The notes under the pieces: generated by a model
What the model saw: the letters and a program-made list of their open reading frames with translations, nothing else
Databases searched by the model: none
What the model was told of the DNA's origin: nothing
Shown: positions 25,666 through 34,600 of the stretch, in pieces
How positions within the stretch are numbered: position 1 is the stretch's first letter
Layout of the letters: every line of letters begins with the position of its first letter
Position numbers and translations under genes: made by a program
Assembly (NCBI RefSeq): GCF_000377945.1
Contig: NZ_KB898922.1
Coordinates: forward strand, 1-64,000
Reading direction: 5' to 3'
Source: Thioalkalivibrio sulfidiphilus
GTDB taxonomy: Bacteria; Pseudomonadota; Gammaproteobacteria; Ectothiorhodospirales; Ectothiorhodospiraceae
DNA: 64,000 nt

Positions 25666-26457
25666 ATGACATCCCCATCCCCGTACATTCGCCTGGCCTG
25701 GCTGCTGTGTGCCGCCTGGTTGCTGGTCGGTTGCGCGAGCACCCAGGGGCCGCGGGATCCCGCCGATCCGTGGGAGGGTTACAACCGCGCCATGTTCCAG
25801 TTCAACGAGGCGGTGGACAAGGCGGTACTCAAGCCGGTCGCCCAGGGCTACGTGAAGGTGACCCCCAGGCCGGTGCGCACCGGCATCGGCAACTTCTTCG
25901 CCAACCTGGGCGATGTCACCAATCTGTTCAACAACCTCCTGCAGCTCAAGTTCGAGCCGGCGCTCAACGATTTCGGCCGGATCACCTTCAACAGCACCAT
26001 CGGCCTGCTGGGCATCCTGGACGTGGCCAGCCACATGGACCTGCCCAAGAGCAACGAGGATTTCGGCCAGACCCTGGGCCACTGGGGCGTGCCCTCCGGA
26101 CCCTACCTGGTGCTGCCCCTGCTCGGGCCGAGTACCCTGCGCGACGCCCCCAGTCTCTACGTGGATGCCCGCACCAACCCGCTTTATTACCACGAGCCCG
26201 AAGGCCGCCGGAACATCCTGGCCGGTGTGTACGTCATCGACACCCGGGCCGGTTTCCTGAGCATCGAGCAGGCCATGGACGGCATCGCCACCGATCGCTA
26301 CACGGCGATCCGCGACTTCTACCTGCAGCGCCGGGAATTCCTGGTCCACAACGGCGAACCACCGGGTCGGGACACTGGCGCCGACCTGTTCGACGAATTG
26401 GAGGCGCTCGAGGCCCTGGAGGCGGAAGAGGCCAGGCAGAGGCAGGAAGGACAGTAG
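25666..26457 (+). CDS. mlaA: MlaA (VacJ) lipoprotein, outer-membrane lipid asymmetry
   Basis: A 263-residue lipoprotein. The signal sequence ends in the lipobox LLVGC (Cys22), followed by the family signatures DPWEGYNRAMFQFNEAVDKAVLKPVA, VRTGIGNFFANLGDVTNLFNNLLQ and VPSGPYLVLPLLGPSTLRDA. MlaA removes surface phospholipids from the outer leaflet and passes them to the Mla transport system. No other mla genes are present. ATG 25666 has a GGAAAGGAC ribosome site. The C-terminal tail is Glu/Ala-rich. It converges with the cardiolipin synthase gene. Confidence 0.93.
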   Translation: MTSPSPYIRLAWLLCAAWLLVGCASTQGPRDPADPWEGYNRAMFQFNEAVDKAVLKPVAQGYVKVTPRPVRTGIGNFFANLGDVTNLFNNLLQLKFEPALNDFGRITFNSTIGLLGILDVASHMDLPKSNEDFGQTLGHWGVPSGPYLVLPLLGPSTLRDAPSLYVDARTNPLYYHEPEGRRNILAGVYVIDTRAGFLSIEQAMDGIATDRYTAIRDFYLQRREFLVHNGEPPGRDTGADLFDELEALEALEAEEARQRQEGQ

Positions 26458-26460
26458 AGC

Positions 26461-26540
26461 AAGTGCGAAGTGGGAATTGGGAAGTGCGAAGTGAAATGCG
26501 ATCTTTCAATTTGCACTTCTCATTTCTCACTTCTCACTTT
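26461..26540. repeat. Snap-back element (GAAGTGGGAATTGGGAAGTG type)
   Basis: Left arm 26461-26493, right arm about 26509-26540 (GCACTTCTCATTTCTCACTT...), imperfect complements. Lies between convergent mlaA and clsB; the clsB stop codon is at 26527, so the last residues (ESEK) are encoded by the element. Confidence 0.82.
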
Positions 26541-27705
26541 CCATCCTCAAGGCATACCTGTCCCCCAGCTGCATCAGCCAGTCGTCCAGGCCGCCGAACA
26601 GCCATTCCTTGAAACGCTGCCAGCGGCCCCGGGCGCGCCAGTCCTCGGCCTGCCAGGCCAGGCTCTGCGCAAAGTCCTGCTCGAACAGGCGCGCCAGTTC
26701 CCCGGCCAGGGTCTCATCCATCACCGCCTGATTGGCCTCCAGATTCCAGCGCAGGGTCCAGTGGTCCAGGTTGCTGGAGCCGACGCTGGTCCACTGGTCG
26801 CAGAGCAGGAACTTGGCGTGCAGGAAGCGCGGCTGGTATTCGTAAATCTTCACCCCTGAACGCAGCAGCCGACCGTAGAAGCGTCTGCCCGCGTGCCAGA
26901 CGGGAGGATGGTCCGTGTGCGGGCCGGGCAGCAGCAGGCGCACGTCCACCCCTCGCCGGACCGCGCGCACCAGGGCGCGGCGCAGGCGCCGGGTGGGCAC
27001 GAAATAGCCGGTGGCCAGCCAGATGCGCGAACGGGACCGGCCCATGGCGGCGATCGTCGAGGCCATCACCGCTCGCCCGCCGTGTCCGAAGTCCCCCAGT
27101 ACCTGTCCGCCGCCACCGCCGGAGTCAATTGTACAGGGGGGCGAGGGCAGGGGACGGGCATCGGCGCACCAGCGCCGCCATGCGGCCTCGAACAGCTTCT
27201 GCCAGTCCTGCACGCAGGGTCCGCGGATCTCGAGCATCACCTCGTGCCATGCGGCCTCGCCCCGCACGGCCGGGTCGAAGTCATCGGTCATGCCCATGCC
27301 GCCGGTGAAGGCGATCTCCCCGTCCACCAGCAGCAGTTTGCGGTGATCCCGCCACAGGCTCAGGCGCCAGCGGTGCAGGCTCAGGGGGTTGAAGAAGGCC
27401 AGTTGCGCTCCGGCCGCGGCCAGTGCCTGGCGGTGCGCCTCGGACAGGCCGCGCCCGCCATAACCGTCCAGCAGGATGAATACCGCCACGCCCTGCTGTG
27501 CCGCCCGGCACAGGGCGTTCACGAAGCTGCCGGCGCAGTGGCCATCCTCGACCAGGTAGAGTTCCAGCAGGACGTAGCGGTGGGCCGCTTCGATGGCCTG
27601 GAGCATGGCGGGCAGGAAGCGCTCGCCGTCCACCAGCAGTTCGTAGCGGTGGCCTGCTCGCTCGGGAAACGCGGTTCTGGGACGGCGCAGGGGATTGGCA
27701 CGCAT
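26527..27705 (-). CDS. clsB: Cardiolipin synthase, ClsB type (phospholipase D family)
   Basis: A 392-residue phospholipase-D superfamily protein with two HKD motifs: HRKLLLVDGEIAFTGGM near residue 119 and HAKFLLCDQWTSVGSSNLD near 300. There are no N-terminal membrane segments, unlike ClsA (which has two), so ClsB is the best match. These enzymes make cardiolipin from phosphatidylglycerol with a second phospholipid at the inner membrane. The start at 27705 gives MRANPLRRPRTAFPERAG; no strong ribosome site is visible, and a later start is possible. It is divergent from the gene at 27894, with a snap-back repeat between them. Confidence 0.87.
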   Translation of the reverse strand: MRANPLRRPRTAFPERAGHRYELLVDGERFLPAMLQAIEAAHRYVLLELYLVEDGHCAGSFVNALCRAAQQGVAVFILLDGYGGRGLSEAHRQALAAAGAQLAFFNPLSLHRWRLSLWRDHRKLLLVDGEIAFTGGMGMTDDFDPAVRGEAAWHEVMLEIRGPCVQDWQKLFEAAWRRWCADARPLPSPPCTIDSGGGGGQVLGDFGHGGRAVMASTIAAMGRSRSRIWLATGYFVPTRRLRRALVRAVRRGVDVRLLLPGPHTDHPPVWHAGRRFYGRLLRSGVKIYEYQPRFLHAKFLLCDQWTSVGSSNLDHWTLRWNLEANQAVMDETLAGELARLFEQDFAQSLAWQAEDWRARGRWQRFKEWLFGGLDDWLMQLGDRYALRMESEK

Positions 27706-27710
27706 AATTT

Positions 27711-27885
27711 AGTGGCAAGTCGCAAGTGGCTGGTGGCAAGGTCAATCATTCGTCAGTTGGCTAGTCTATCGTCCCTTGAATGGGAAAAGCGCGAACACGG
27801 ATTCAGGTATCCTATTCGTACCAAGAGGATTCTCCCTCGAGGTCAGAAGCTTTTCGTATTTCCTTGCCACTAGCCACTAGCCACT
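27711..27885. repeat. Long-loop inverted repeat (AGTGGCAAGTCGCAAGTGGC type) between divergent genes
   Basis: Left arm 27711-27741 and right arm 27862-27885 (CCTTGCCACTAGCCACTAGCCACT) are imperfect reverse complements enclosing about 120 bases. This is the only element of the family that lies between divergent genes. The loop must hold the promoters of clsB and the membrane-protein gene, but I see no clear -35/-10 pair. Confidence 0.75.
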
Positions 27886-27893
27886 CTACTCGC

Positions 27894-28421
27894 ATGTACG
27901 CCATCATCCGACCTTTCCTGCAACTGACCCTCTTGCAGATCGGCCCCCAGGATCTGCCCGCTTCCTCGACCCTGGCGGGGATCATGGGTCTGCTCTACCT
28001 GCTGGTGGGCAGTCTGCTGGGCATGCCCTTCTACGGCTTCCAGAGTGCCATGATCCAGAGCTTTGCCGAGCTGGTGCTCATGGCGGTGGTGGTGCACCTG
28101 GCCCTGCACCTGGTCGGCCATCCCGGGCGATTCCTGCAGACCTACACCAGCCTGCTCGGGGTTGGCGTAGTGCTGGGCGTGGTGATGCTGCCGCTTACCC
28201 ATAGCCTGGCCGGCGGGCTGGAACAGGGCGGGCAGACCCCGCCGCTGATCAGTGTTGCCTACCTGCTCATGCTGGGCTGGCTGCTGGCGGCCTACGGCAA
28301 CATCATCCGGCACGCCCTGGCCCTGCGCCGGCTGAGTTTCGGTTTCGGTCTGGCGCTCCTGTACCTGATCCTGTCCGCCGGCCTGATCGAGCTGGTGGTG
28401 GGCGCCTGGCTGCTGTCCTGA
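27894..28421 (+). CDS. Membrane protein of unknown function
   Basis: A 175-residue, very hydrophobic protein with four or five predicted membrane helices (about 27-45, 58-78, 88-106, 122-142 and 150-172). It begins MYAIIRPFLQLTLLQIGPQDLPAS. The compact size and spacing recall Yip1-like or similar small permease folds, but I recognise no motif. ATG 27894 follows directly after the right arm of a snap-back element. mpl begins 13 bases after the stop, so the two are probably an operon; a link to cell-wall recycling is only suggested by that. Confidence 0.7.
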   Translation: MYAIIRPFLQLTLLQIGPQDLPASSTLAGIMGLLYLLVGSLLGMPFYGFQSAMIQSFAELVLMAVVVHLALHLVGHPGRFLQTYTSLLGVGVVLGVVMLPLTHSLAGGLEQGGQTPPLISVAYLLMLGWLLAAYGNIIRHALALRRLSFGFGLALLYLILSAGLIELVVGAWLLS

Positions 28422-28434
28422 CGGGGTATCCGGC

Positions 28435-29796
28435 TTGCAGCACATCCACATCCTCGGCATCTGCGGCACCTTCATGGGCGGCATCGCCCTGCTGGCGCGC
28501 GCCGCCGGCTACCGGGTCACCGGCTCCGACCAGAACGTCTACCCACCCATGAGCACCCTGCTGGCGGAGCAGGGCATCGAGGTATCCCAAGGCTTCGATC
28601 CCTCCCACCTGGAACCCGCACCGGACCAGGTGGTGATCGGCAACGTCATGAGCCGGGGCAACCCGGCAGTGGAGTACGTACTCAACCGCGGGCTGGCCTA
28701 CACCTCGGGCCCCCAGTGGCTGGCCGAGCATGTGCTCGGCGGGCGCTGGGTGCTGGCGGTAGCCGGCACCCATGGCAAGACCACCACTTCGAGCATGCTG
28801 GCCTGGATCCTGGAATACGCGGGTCTTGAGCCCGGCTTCCTGATCGGTGGCGTGCCGGAGAACTTCGGCGTCTCTGCGCGCCTGAGCGAGGCGCCGTTCT
28901 TCGTGGTGGAGGCCGACGAATACGACACCGCGTTCTTCGACAAGCGCTCCAAGTTCGTCCACTACCGCCCGCGCACCCTCGTGTTGAACAACCTGGAATA
29001 CGACCACGCGGACATCTTTCCGGACCTCGCCGCCATCGAACGCCAGTTCCATCACCTGGTGCGCACCGTGCCCGGCGAGGGCCTGATCGTGCGCAACGCC
29101 GATGACGAGAACCTGAGCCGGGTACTGTCCCAGGGCTGCTGGACGCCGGTGCAGGGTTTCGGTGTGGCGGGTCATGGCGACTGGCAGGGGCGCTTGCTCA
29201 GTCCCGATGCCAGCCGTTTCCAGGTGCTTTACCGGGGCGAGGCCCAAGGCGAGGTCCGTTGGGATCTGATCGGCCGGCATAACATGGCCAACGCCCTGGC
29301 GGCCCTGGCGGCCGCACGCCACGCCGGGGTGCCGGTGCAACAAGGCATCAATGCCCTTGCGGAGTTTCAGAGCGTCAAGCGGCGTCTGCAGCTGCGCGGC
29401 GAGCGTTCGGGCATCCATGTCTACGACGACTTCGCGCATCATCCCACCGCCATCGCCACGACCCTGGATGCCCTGCGCGCCCGGGTGGGCGCGGCGCGCA
29501 TCATCGCCGTGCTGGATCCCCGTTCCAACACCATGCGCATGGGCGTGCATCGCGACCGCCTCGCCGAGTCGCTGGCGGCCGCCGACCGGGTGTACCTGCA
29601 CGCCCCGGCGGACCTGGGCTGGGACAGCCAGGTGGTGATCGATGCCTTGCCCCATGGCCGGGCCTGTGCGGACACCGATGTCCTGCTGGCCGCGCTGCTC
29701 GCCGAGGTGCGTCCCGGCGACCACGTGCTCATCATGAGCAACGGCGGTTTCGGCGGCCTGCATGACCGGCTGCTGGCCGCCCTGTCCGGACCATAG
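28435..29796 (+). CDS. mpl: UDP-MurNAc:L-alanyl-gamma-D-glutamyl-meso-diaminopimelate ligase
   Basis: A 453-residue Mur-ligase family enzyme that reattaches recycled murein tripeptide to UDP-MurNAc in the cytoplasm. It shows the N-terminal HIHILGICGTFMGGIALLAR typical of Mpl, the ATP-binding AVAGTHGKTTTSSML, VEADEYDTAFFDKRSKF and NNLEYDHADIF. The second substrate motif is IHVYDDFAHHPTAI, and a C-terminal domain contains DPRSNTMRMG. Length is normal. The start is a TTG at 28435; no ATG or GTG precedes the conserved N-terminal strand in frame, so a rare start codon is likely. Confidence 0.94.
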   Translation: MQHIHILGICGTFMGGIALLARAAGYRVTGSDQNVYPPMSTLLAEQGIEVSQGFDPSHLEPAPDQVVIGNVMSRGNPAVEYVLNRGLAYTSGPQWLAEHVLGGRWVLAVAGTHGKTTTSSMLAWILEYAGLEPGFLIGGVPENFGVSARLSEAPFFVVEADEYDTAFFDKRSKFVHYRPRTLVLNNLEYDHADIFPDLAAIERQFHHLVRTVPGEGLIVRNADDENLSRVLSQGCWTPVQGFGVAGHGDWQGRLLSPDASRFQVLYRGEAQGEVRWDLIGRHNMANALAALAAARHAGVPVQQGINALAEFQSVKRRLQLRGERSGIHVYDDFAHHPTAIATTLDALRARVGAARIIAVLDPRSNTMRMGVHRDRLAESLAAADRVYLHAPADLGWDSQVVIDALPHGRACADTDVLLAALLAEVRPGDHVLIMSNGGFGGLHDRLLAALSGP

Positions 29797-29830
29797 GATC
29801 CTCCATTCCCCGCTCAAACCATGGCGGGAA

Positions 29831-29890
29831 TGTCGGCCTTGAGGCCGATCTACGGAGCGTCAAGAGGTAGGTCGGGCTTCAGCCCGACGA
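29831..29890. repeat. Two palindromic repeats (TCGGCCTTGAGGCCGA; GTCGGGCTTCAGCCCGAC)
   Basis: Two adjacent palindromes between mpl and the WYL regulator: TCGGCCT/AGGCCGA near 29833-29848 and GTCGGGCT/AGCCCGAC near 29870-29888. The second is a copy of the repeat at 19439-19466. The rest of 29797-30000 holds a weak -10-like TAAAAT at 29975-29980 without a good -35. Confidence 0.7.
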
Positions 29891-30000
29891 CTCGGTATCC
29901 GAAGCAGTCTCCAGCCACGGACCTTCCGGTTCCCATCGATGGTATCCTCAAACTTCTCAGGAAAAGGCCGAGGATAAAATCAGGGGGGATTGCAAGGCCT

Positions 30001-30975
30001 ATGAACCGCGCGGAGCGCATCTACCGGATTCACGGCTTGCTCAAGGGCAACCGCAGGCCCGTCCCGCTGGTCCGGCTCATGGAGGAACTGGGCGCGTCCC
30101 GGGCCACGGTGGTGCGTGATCTCGCCTACATGCGCGATTTCATGGGGGCACCACTGCCCTATGACCGCGACCTCAACGGTTACCGCTATGACCCGGACGC
30201 TCCAGAGTTCGAACTCCCTGGCCTGTGGTTCAACGCCAGTGAACTGTATGCCCTGCTTGCCACGGAACAACTGCTCGAATCCGTGCAGCCCGGTCTGCTG
30301 GGTCCAAGCCTTGGCCCCCTCAAGGGGCGCATTCGGAAATTGCTCGGGGAGAGCGGCCATTCCTCGCAAACGGTGAGCCAGCGGGTGCGCCTCCAGCCCA
30401 TGGCCCCGAGACGGGTGGACGACCGGTTGTTCGGACAGGTCTCGGCGGCTGTACTCGAATCCATGCCGCTTCACATCGAATACCACGGGCGCGAGCGCGA
30501 TACCTTCTCCCAGCGCCGAGTGCATCCTTACCGTCTCATGCATTACCGTGACAACTGGTATCTGATCGCCTGGTGTGATCAGGCCAATTCCCTGCGCACC
30601 TTTTCCCTGGACAGGATTCGCCAGGCGGAACCTGTCGAAGGTCCTCTGCGACCCGTGGACGCCAGCCTCCTGGACCGCTACCTGGGCGGAAGCTTCGGCA
30701 TCTTCACCGGCACGGTCGAGCACTGGGCCGTGTTGCGCTTTACCTCCGAACGCGCCCGCTGGGTGGCGGACGAGAATTGGCATCCCGACCAGATCGGACG
30801 TTGGGACGGCGACGTCTACGAACTCCAGGTCCCTTATTCCGACCCGCGCGAACTGATGATGGATATCCTCAAGTACGGGCCGGATGTGGAGGTGGCCGCG
30901 CCGGAGTCCCTGCGCCGACAGGTGGCCGCACGTCTGCGATCGGCCTGGGAGCGCTATCGTGGGCCTGGGGATTGA
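30001..30975 (+). CDS. WYL-domain transcriptional regulator
   Basis: A 324-residue regulator. The N-terminal winged helix-turn-helix (about 1-65) reads [47 protein letters not shown] domain (about 140-225) contains [20 protein letters not shown], and a C-terminal WCX extension runs about 235-315. WYL regulators bind small or nucleic-acid ligands and are enriched near CRISPR-Cas and other defence genes, where several are known repressors. It lies 1.1 kb upstream of cas3 on the same strand with only the SEC-C gene between, so it is the likely regulator of this locus. The ATG at 30001 is the family start. Confidence 0.92.
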   Translation: MNRAERIYRIHGLLKGNRRPVPLVRLMEELGASRATVVRDLAYMRDFMGAPLPYDRDLNGYRYDPDAPEFELPGLWFNASELYALLATEQLLESVQPGLLGPSLGPLKGRIRKLLGESGHSSQTVSQRVRLQPMAPRRVDDRLFGQVSAAVLESMPLHIEYHGRERDTFSQRRVHPYRLMHYRDNWYLIAWCDQANSLRTFSLDRIRQAEPVEGPLRPVDASLLDRYLGGSFGIFTGTVEHWAVLRFTSERARWVADENWHPDQIGRWDGDVYELQVPYSDPRELMMDILKYGPDVEVAAPESLRRQVAARLRSAWERYRGPGD

Positions 30976-31060
30976 TCCGGTCGCCTCACCGGGCTGTACC
31001 AGGCACCGCTTTCAGGTCACGCCAAGGATCCTGAACTTCATGTCAATCAACGGAGTTTCC

Positions 31061-32002
31061 ATGACCGCCGAAGACCTACAGGCAGAACTGCCCGCCTATG
31101 AGGACGCAACGCTTGCCCGCCTCGATCCAGGGCAGCTCGTCGCCCATCTCGTGCGCGACCAGGACCGAGTACCGCTGAATCTCATCGAAGCCTGCGTGGC
31201 CCGTGGCGACGGCATCCTCGAGGCCCTACTCATCACGATGGGCGAGCATTATCCCATCGAGGAAGGCGATGACGGACGCTGGTGGCTTTCCTATCACGCC
31301 GCCATGATTGCCGGACGCCTGCCGTCCCGGGAGGCCGGGACGTTCCTGATCGATCTCATGTATCGACTGGAGGCGACCGGCGACGAGAACATGATGGAGT
31401 GGCTGACAGGCTACTGGCCCGCCCTGTTTGCCAACAAGCCCGAAGACCTCGCGGAACCCTTGCGCGTGCTCGCCGAGCACCGTGGCTACGATCTCTATAC
31501 ACGCACCAACGCGGCGGACACGGTCCTCAGCCTGCATGCCCGGGAGGACGGGGCGCGGCTCGAGGAGGCCATCGATTGGCTGGCCGGGATCGTGGAGGTT
31601 GAGGAGCAGGACTGGAGTACCCGTCTGTGCCTGTGCAGCACGCTCCTGGACTTCCCCAGGGATCGGCACCGCCCCCTGATCGAGTCACTGGAGCGACGCC
31701 AGGAAGGCTTCGGTAAACATTTCGACCAGCGGGATATCGAACGAGCCTACGGGGCCGGCACGGACGCACCGGACTGGGAGCGGTTCCGGGACCCGTGGGC
31801 GTTCTACTGCCCGGCCGCCATTAGGGCACGCCAACGGCGCTGGGCGGAGGAGGATCGACGCCTCGGCCTCCGGCAAGACATCAGTCCATCGGGGTGGCCC
31901 TATACCGAGCCATACGTCCGTTCTCAACCGAAGACAGGGCGGAACGACCCCTGTCCGTGCGGCAGCGGGAAGAAGTACAAGAAATGCTGCTTGCCGGTCT
32001 GA
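31061..32002 (+). CDS. SEC-C motif protein with helical-repeat body
   Basis: A 313-residue soluble protein. The body (1-290) looks all-helical, with repeats resembling DUF1186-type proteins ([59 protein letters not shown]). The last 20 residues are a classic SEC-C zinc motif, [17 protein letters not shown], as found at the SecA C-terminus and in stand-alone adaptor proteins. The family's function is unknown. ATG 31061 has CGGAG six bases upstream; an in-frame ATG at 31040 is the alternative. It lies between the WYL regulator and cas3, all on one strand, and may be part of the defence locus. Confidence 0.8.
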   Translation: MTAEDLQAELPAYEDATLARLDPGQLVAHLVRDQDRVPLNLIEACVARGDGILEALLITMGEHYPIEEGDDGRWWLSYHAAMIAGRLPSREAGTFLIDLMYRLEATGDENMMEWLTGYWPALFANKPEDLAEPLRVLAEHRGYDLYTRTNAADTVLSLHAREDGARLEEAIDWLAGIVEVEEQDWSTRLCLCSTLLDFPRDRHRPLIESLERRQEGFGKHFDQRDIERAYGAGTDAPDWERFRDPWAFYCPAAIRARQRRWAEEDRRLGLRQDISPSGWPYTEPYVRSQPKTGRNDPCPCGSGKKYKKCCLPV

Positions 32003-32113
32003 TCGGCTACCCGCCGATCACCGCCGCCACGGGCAGAAAGATAGGCACAGGCTCAATCTGTGAGCCACCGGGGGTGGTACAAAGCAATCAGATTAAGTGA
32101 GCAGGCATTGCCG

Positions 32114-34600
32114 ATGAAATACGCTGATTTTTTCAATAAGGCGGCTGGCTTCGAGCCCTTCCCATATCAGGCCAGGCTTGCCGAGGCCCCATGGCCGGAT
32201 ACCCTCCATGTCCCCACGGGCTTGGGCAAGACCGCCGCAGTCACGCTGGCCTGGCTTTACAAGCGTCGTGAATTGCGCGACGAGGACACCTCTCGGCGCC
32301 TGATCTGGTGTCTGCCCATGCGCGTGCTGGTGGAGCAGACCTGCCGCAATATCGAACATTGGCTTCAGCGACTGAATCTGCACGGCTTGCCCGGCGAGGG
32401 CAAGGTGTCGGTTCATTTGCTCATGGGCGGGGAGGTCGATGTTCGGGAGGCAGCCTGGGTGGAGCACCCCGAGGAGGACATGATCCTGGTGGGCACCCAG
32501 GACATGCTGCTTTCCCGTGCACTGATGCGGGGTTACGGCATGAGCCGGTATCAGTGGCCCATGCACTTCGGCCTGCTGCACAACGACACTCTGTGGGTGT
32601 TCGACGAGGTGCAACTCATGGGGCCAGGTCTGCAGACTTCGGCGCAGCTGGAGGCCTTGCGCCGTGATTTTGGCTGTGTCCGCCCAAGTCGCAGCCTGTG
32701 GGTCTCGGCGACCCTGAATACCGATTGGCTGGCCACCGTGGACATGCGTCGTCGGATAGATGATCTCGTGCACCTCGGTCTAGACGCCCAGGAATGCACG
32801 ATGGAACAGGTGCGGGAGCGCCGCGAGGCGGTGAAGCGCCTGGAGTGCCTGCCGGTCACTCTGGAAGGGGATTCAAAGGCAGCCGTTCAGGACTACTTGA
32901 CCCGGTTGGCCGAGCTGGTGATCCAGGCCCATGTGCCAGACACGACCACACTGGTGGTGCTGAACACGGTGGAGCGGGCCCAGGGGCTGGCGCGTGCGAT
33001 CAAGGAGCGCACGGAAGACCGGGATCTTCTGCTCGTTCATGCGCGATTCCGTGCCCGGGAAAGACGCCTGCTGGAGCAGGCCCTGGGCACGCAGGTGCCG
33101 CCCGAAGGGCGTATCGTGGTCGCCACCCAGGCGGTGGAGGCGGGCGTGGACATGACGTCGCGTACGCTGTTCACCGAACTGGCGCCCTGGTCGTCCATGG
33201 TGCAGCGTTTTGGACGTTGCAACCGCTATGGGGAGTGTAACGGCGACGGGGGCGCGCGAGTCTACTGGATCGATCTGGACGATGCCGTAGCCACGCCCTA
33301 TGACGTCGAACAGCTTGGGCCGAGCCGTGAAAGGCTGCGTGCCCTGACATCCGCCAGTCCTGTGGACCTGCCGCCCACCGAGGAGACCGCACCCGAGGCG
33401 ATGGTGCTGCGTCGAAAGGATCTGTTGCAGTTGTTCGACACCGACCCGGACCTGTCCGGTTTCGACCTGGATGTCTCCCCTTATATCCGCGATGTCCGAG
33501 AGACCGATGTGCAGGTCTTCTGGCGTACTTTGAACCGGGATCAAAAATCAGCGTCCCGGCTCGATGACATCCCGAGGCCCTTGTCTCGGGAGTTGTGCCG
33601 TGCGTCGCTGAGCCAGATCAAGTCCTACCGCGACAAGCGCAAGGCCGGCCGGGTTTGGGCGTGGGATGCGGTCATGGGCACATGGCAATCGGTGAGCGAT
33701 GCCATTCGACCCGGCATGACGCTACTGCTCGATGCCGAGGCGGGCGGGTACGATCCCGTGCTGGGCTTCGATGCCGCGCATAAAGGGGATGTCGAGGTGA
33801 TCCCCGTTCCGGCGGATCTCCCCGCGCCCGAGGCCTATTCGTCGGATGTGCGCAGTCTCTTGCGACGGGCCGTGCCACTGGACATGCATTTGCGAGACGT
33901 GGGCCAGGCAGCCGCAGAACTGTGCGGGGCATTGGAACTTGATGAGGTCCTCAGTCGATCGGTCATCCGAGCCGCCCGTTGGCATGACGTGGGCAAGGCC
34001 CACGAGGCCTTTCAGAACATGCTGCGTGCCGCCATGCAAGATCCGCAGGTGCGGCACGGGGGTCTCTGGGCCAAATCCGACGGTATGGCCAGGGCGCGTC
34101 CCGAGTATTTCGTCGAGCGCGACGGCTTACAGGAGAAGCGCCCGCACTTTCGCCACGAGTTGGCCTCCATGCTGGCCTGGTTGGAGCATCACCCCGAAGA
34201 ACCCGAATCCAACCTGATCGCCTATCTGATCGCCGCTCATCACGGCAAGGTGCGCATGGGCCTGCGTGCTCAGCCACGTGAGCAGCAGCCCCATGATCCC
34301 GATCTCCTTTTCGCGCGCGGGGTGTGGGAAGGCGACGCGTTGCCGCCGGTCCCCATCGATGAAGGCGAGTCGGTGCCGCCCACGGTCTTGCGCCTGGATC
34401 TCATGCGCCTGGGCGACGGACCCCAGGGCCCGTCATGGAGCGCGCGCACCCAGAGCCTCTTATCTGAACACGGCCCGTTCAGACTGGCCTGGCTGGAAAC
34501 CCTGGTGCGGCTGGCCGACTGGCGGGCGAGTCGGCTGGAGCAGGCACAGGGTGCCGAGCATTCCGAAGATGAGCGGACACAGGAGAATGGTCATGGATAA
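32114..34600 (+). CDS. cas3: Cas3 helicase-nuclease (type I-G, HD domain at C-terminus)
   Basis: An 828-residue Cas3. The superfamily 2 helicase comes first: Walker A HVPTGLGKTAAV near residue 33, motif II WVFDEVQLMG near 164, and motif VI-like SMVQRFGRCNRYGE near 360. The HD nuclease is C-terminal, with AARWHDVGKAHEAFQ near 620 and AAHHGKVRMG near 710. This helicase-then-HD order is characteristic of subtype I-G (formerly I-U). Cas3 is recruited by Cascade to unwind and degrade target DNA. ATG 32114 (MKYADFFNKAAGFEPFPYQ) is preferred over a GTG at 32060. Its end overlaps csx17 by 8 bases, indicating coupled translation. Confidence 0.95.
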   Translation: MKYADFFNKAAGFEPFPYQARLAEAPWPDTLHVPTGLGKTAAVTLAWLYKRRELRDEDTSRRLIWCLPMRVLVEQTCRNIEHWLQRLNLHGLPGEGKVSVHLLMGGEVDVREAAWVEHPEEDMILVGTQDMLLSRALMRGYGMSRYQWPMHFGLLHNDTLWVFDEVQLMGPGLQTSAQLEALRRDFGCVRPSRSLWVSATLNTDWLATVDMRRRIDDLVHLGLDAQECTMEQVRERREAVKRLECLPVTLEGDSKAAVQDYLTRLAELVIQAHVPDTTTLVVLNTVERAQGLARAIKERTEDRDLLLVHARFRARERRLLEQALGTQVPPEGRIVVATQAVEAGVDMTSRTLFTELAPWSSMVQRFGRCNRYGECNGDGGARVYWIDLDDAVATPYDVEQLGPSRERLRALTSASPVDLPPTEETAPEAMVLRRKDLLQLFDTDPDLSGFDLDVSPYIRDVRETDVQVFWRTLNRDQKSASRLDDIPRPLSRELCRASLSQIKSYRDKRKAGRVWAWDAVMGTWQSVSDAIRPGMTLLLDAEAGGYDPVLGFDAAHKGDVEVIPVPADLPAPEAYSSDVRSLLRRAVPLDMHLRDVGQAAAELCGALELDEVLSRSVIRAARWHDVGKAHEAFQNMLRAAMQDPQVRHGGLWAKSDGMARARPEYFVERDGLQEKRPHFRHELASMLAWLEHHPEEPESNLIAYLIAAHHGKVRMGLRAQPREQQPHDPDLLFARGVWEGDALPPVPIDEGESVPPTVLRLDLMRLGDGPQGPSWSARTQSLLSEHGPFRLAWLETLVRLADWRASRLEQAQGAEHSEDERTQENGHG

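Noticed and set aside
34266..34592. N-terminal extension of csx17 by 109 codons
   Set aside because: This is the 3' part of cas3 in another frame; the ATG at 34593 overlapping the cas3 stop gives the Csx17 N-terminus.
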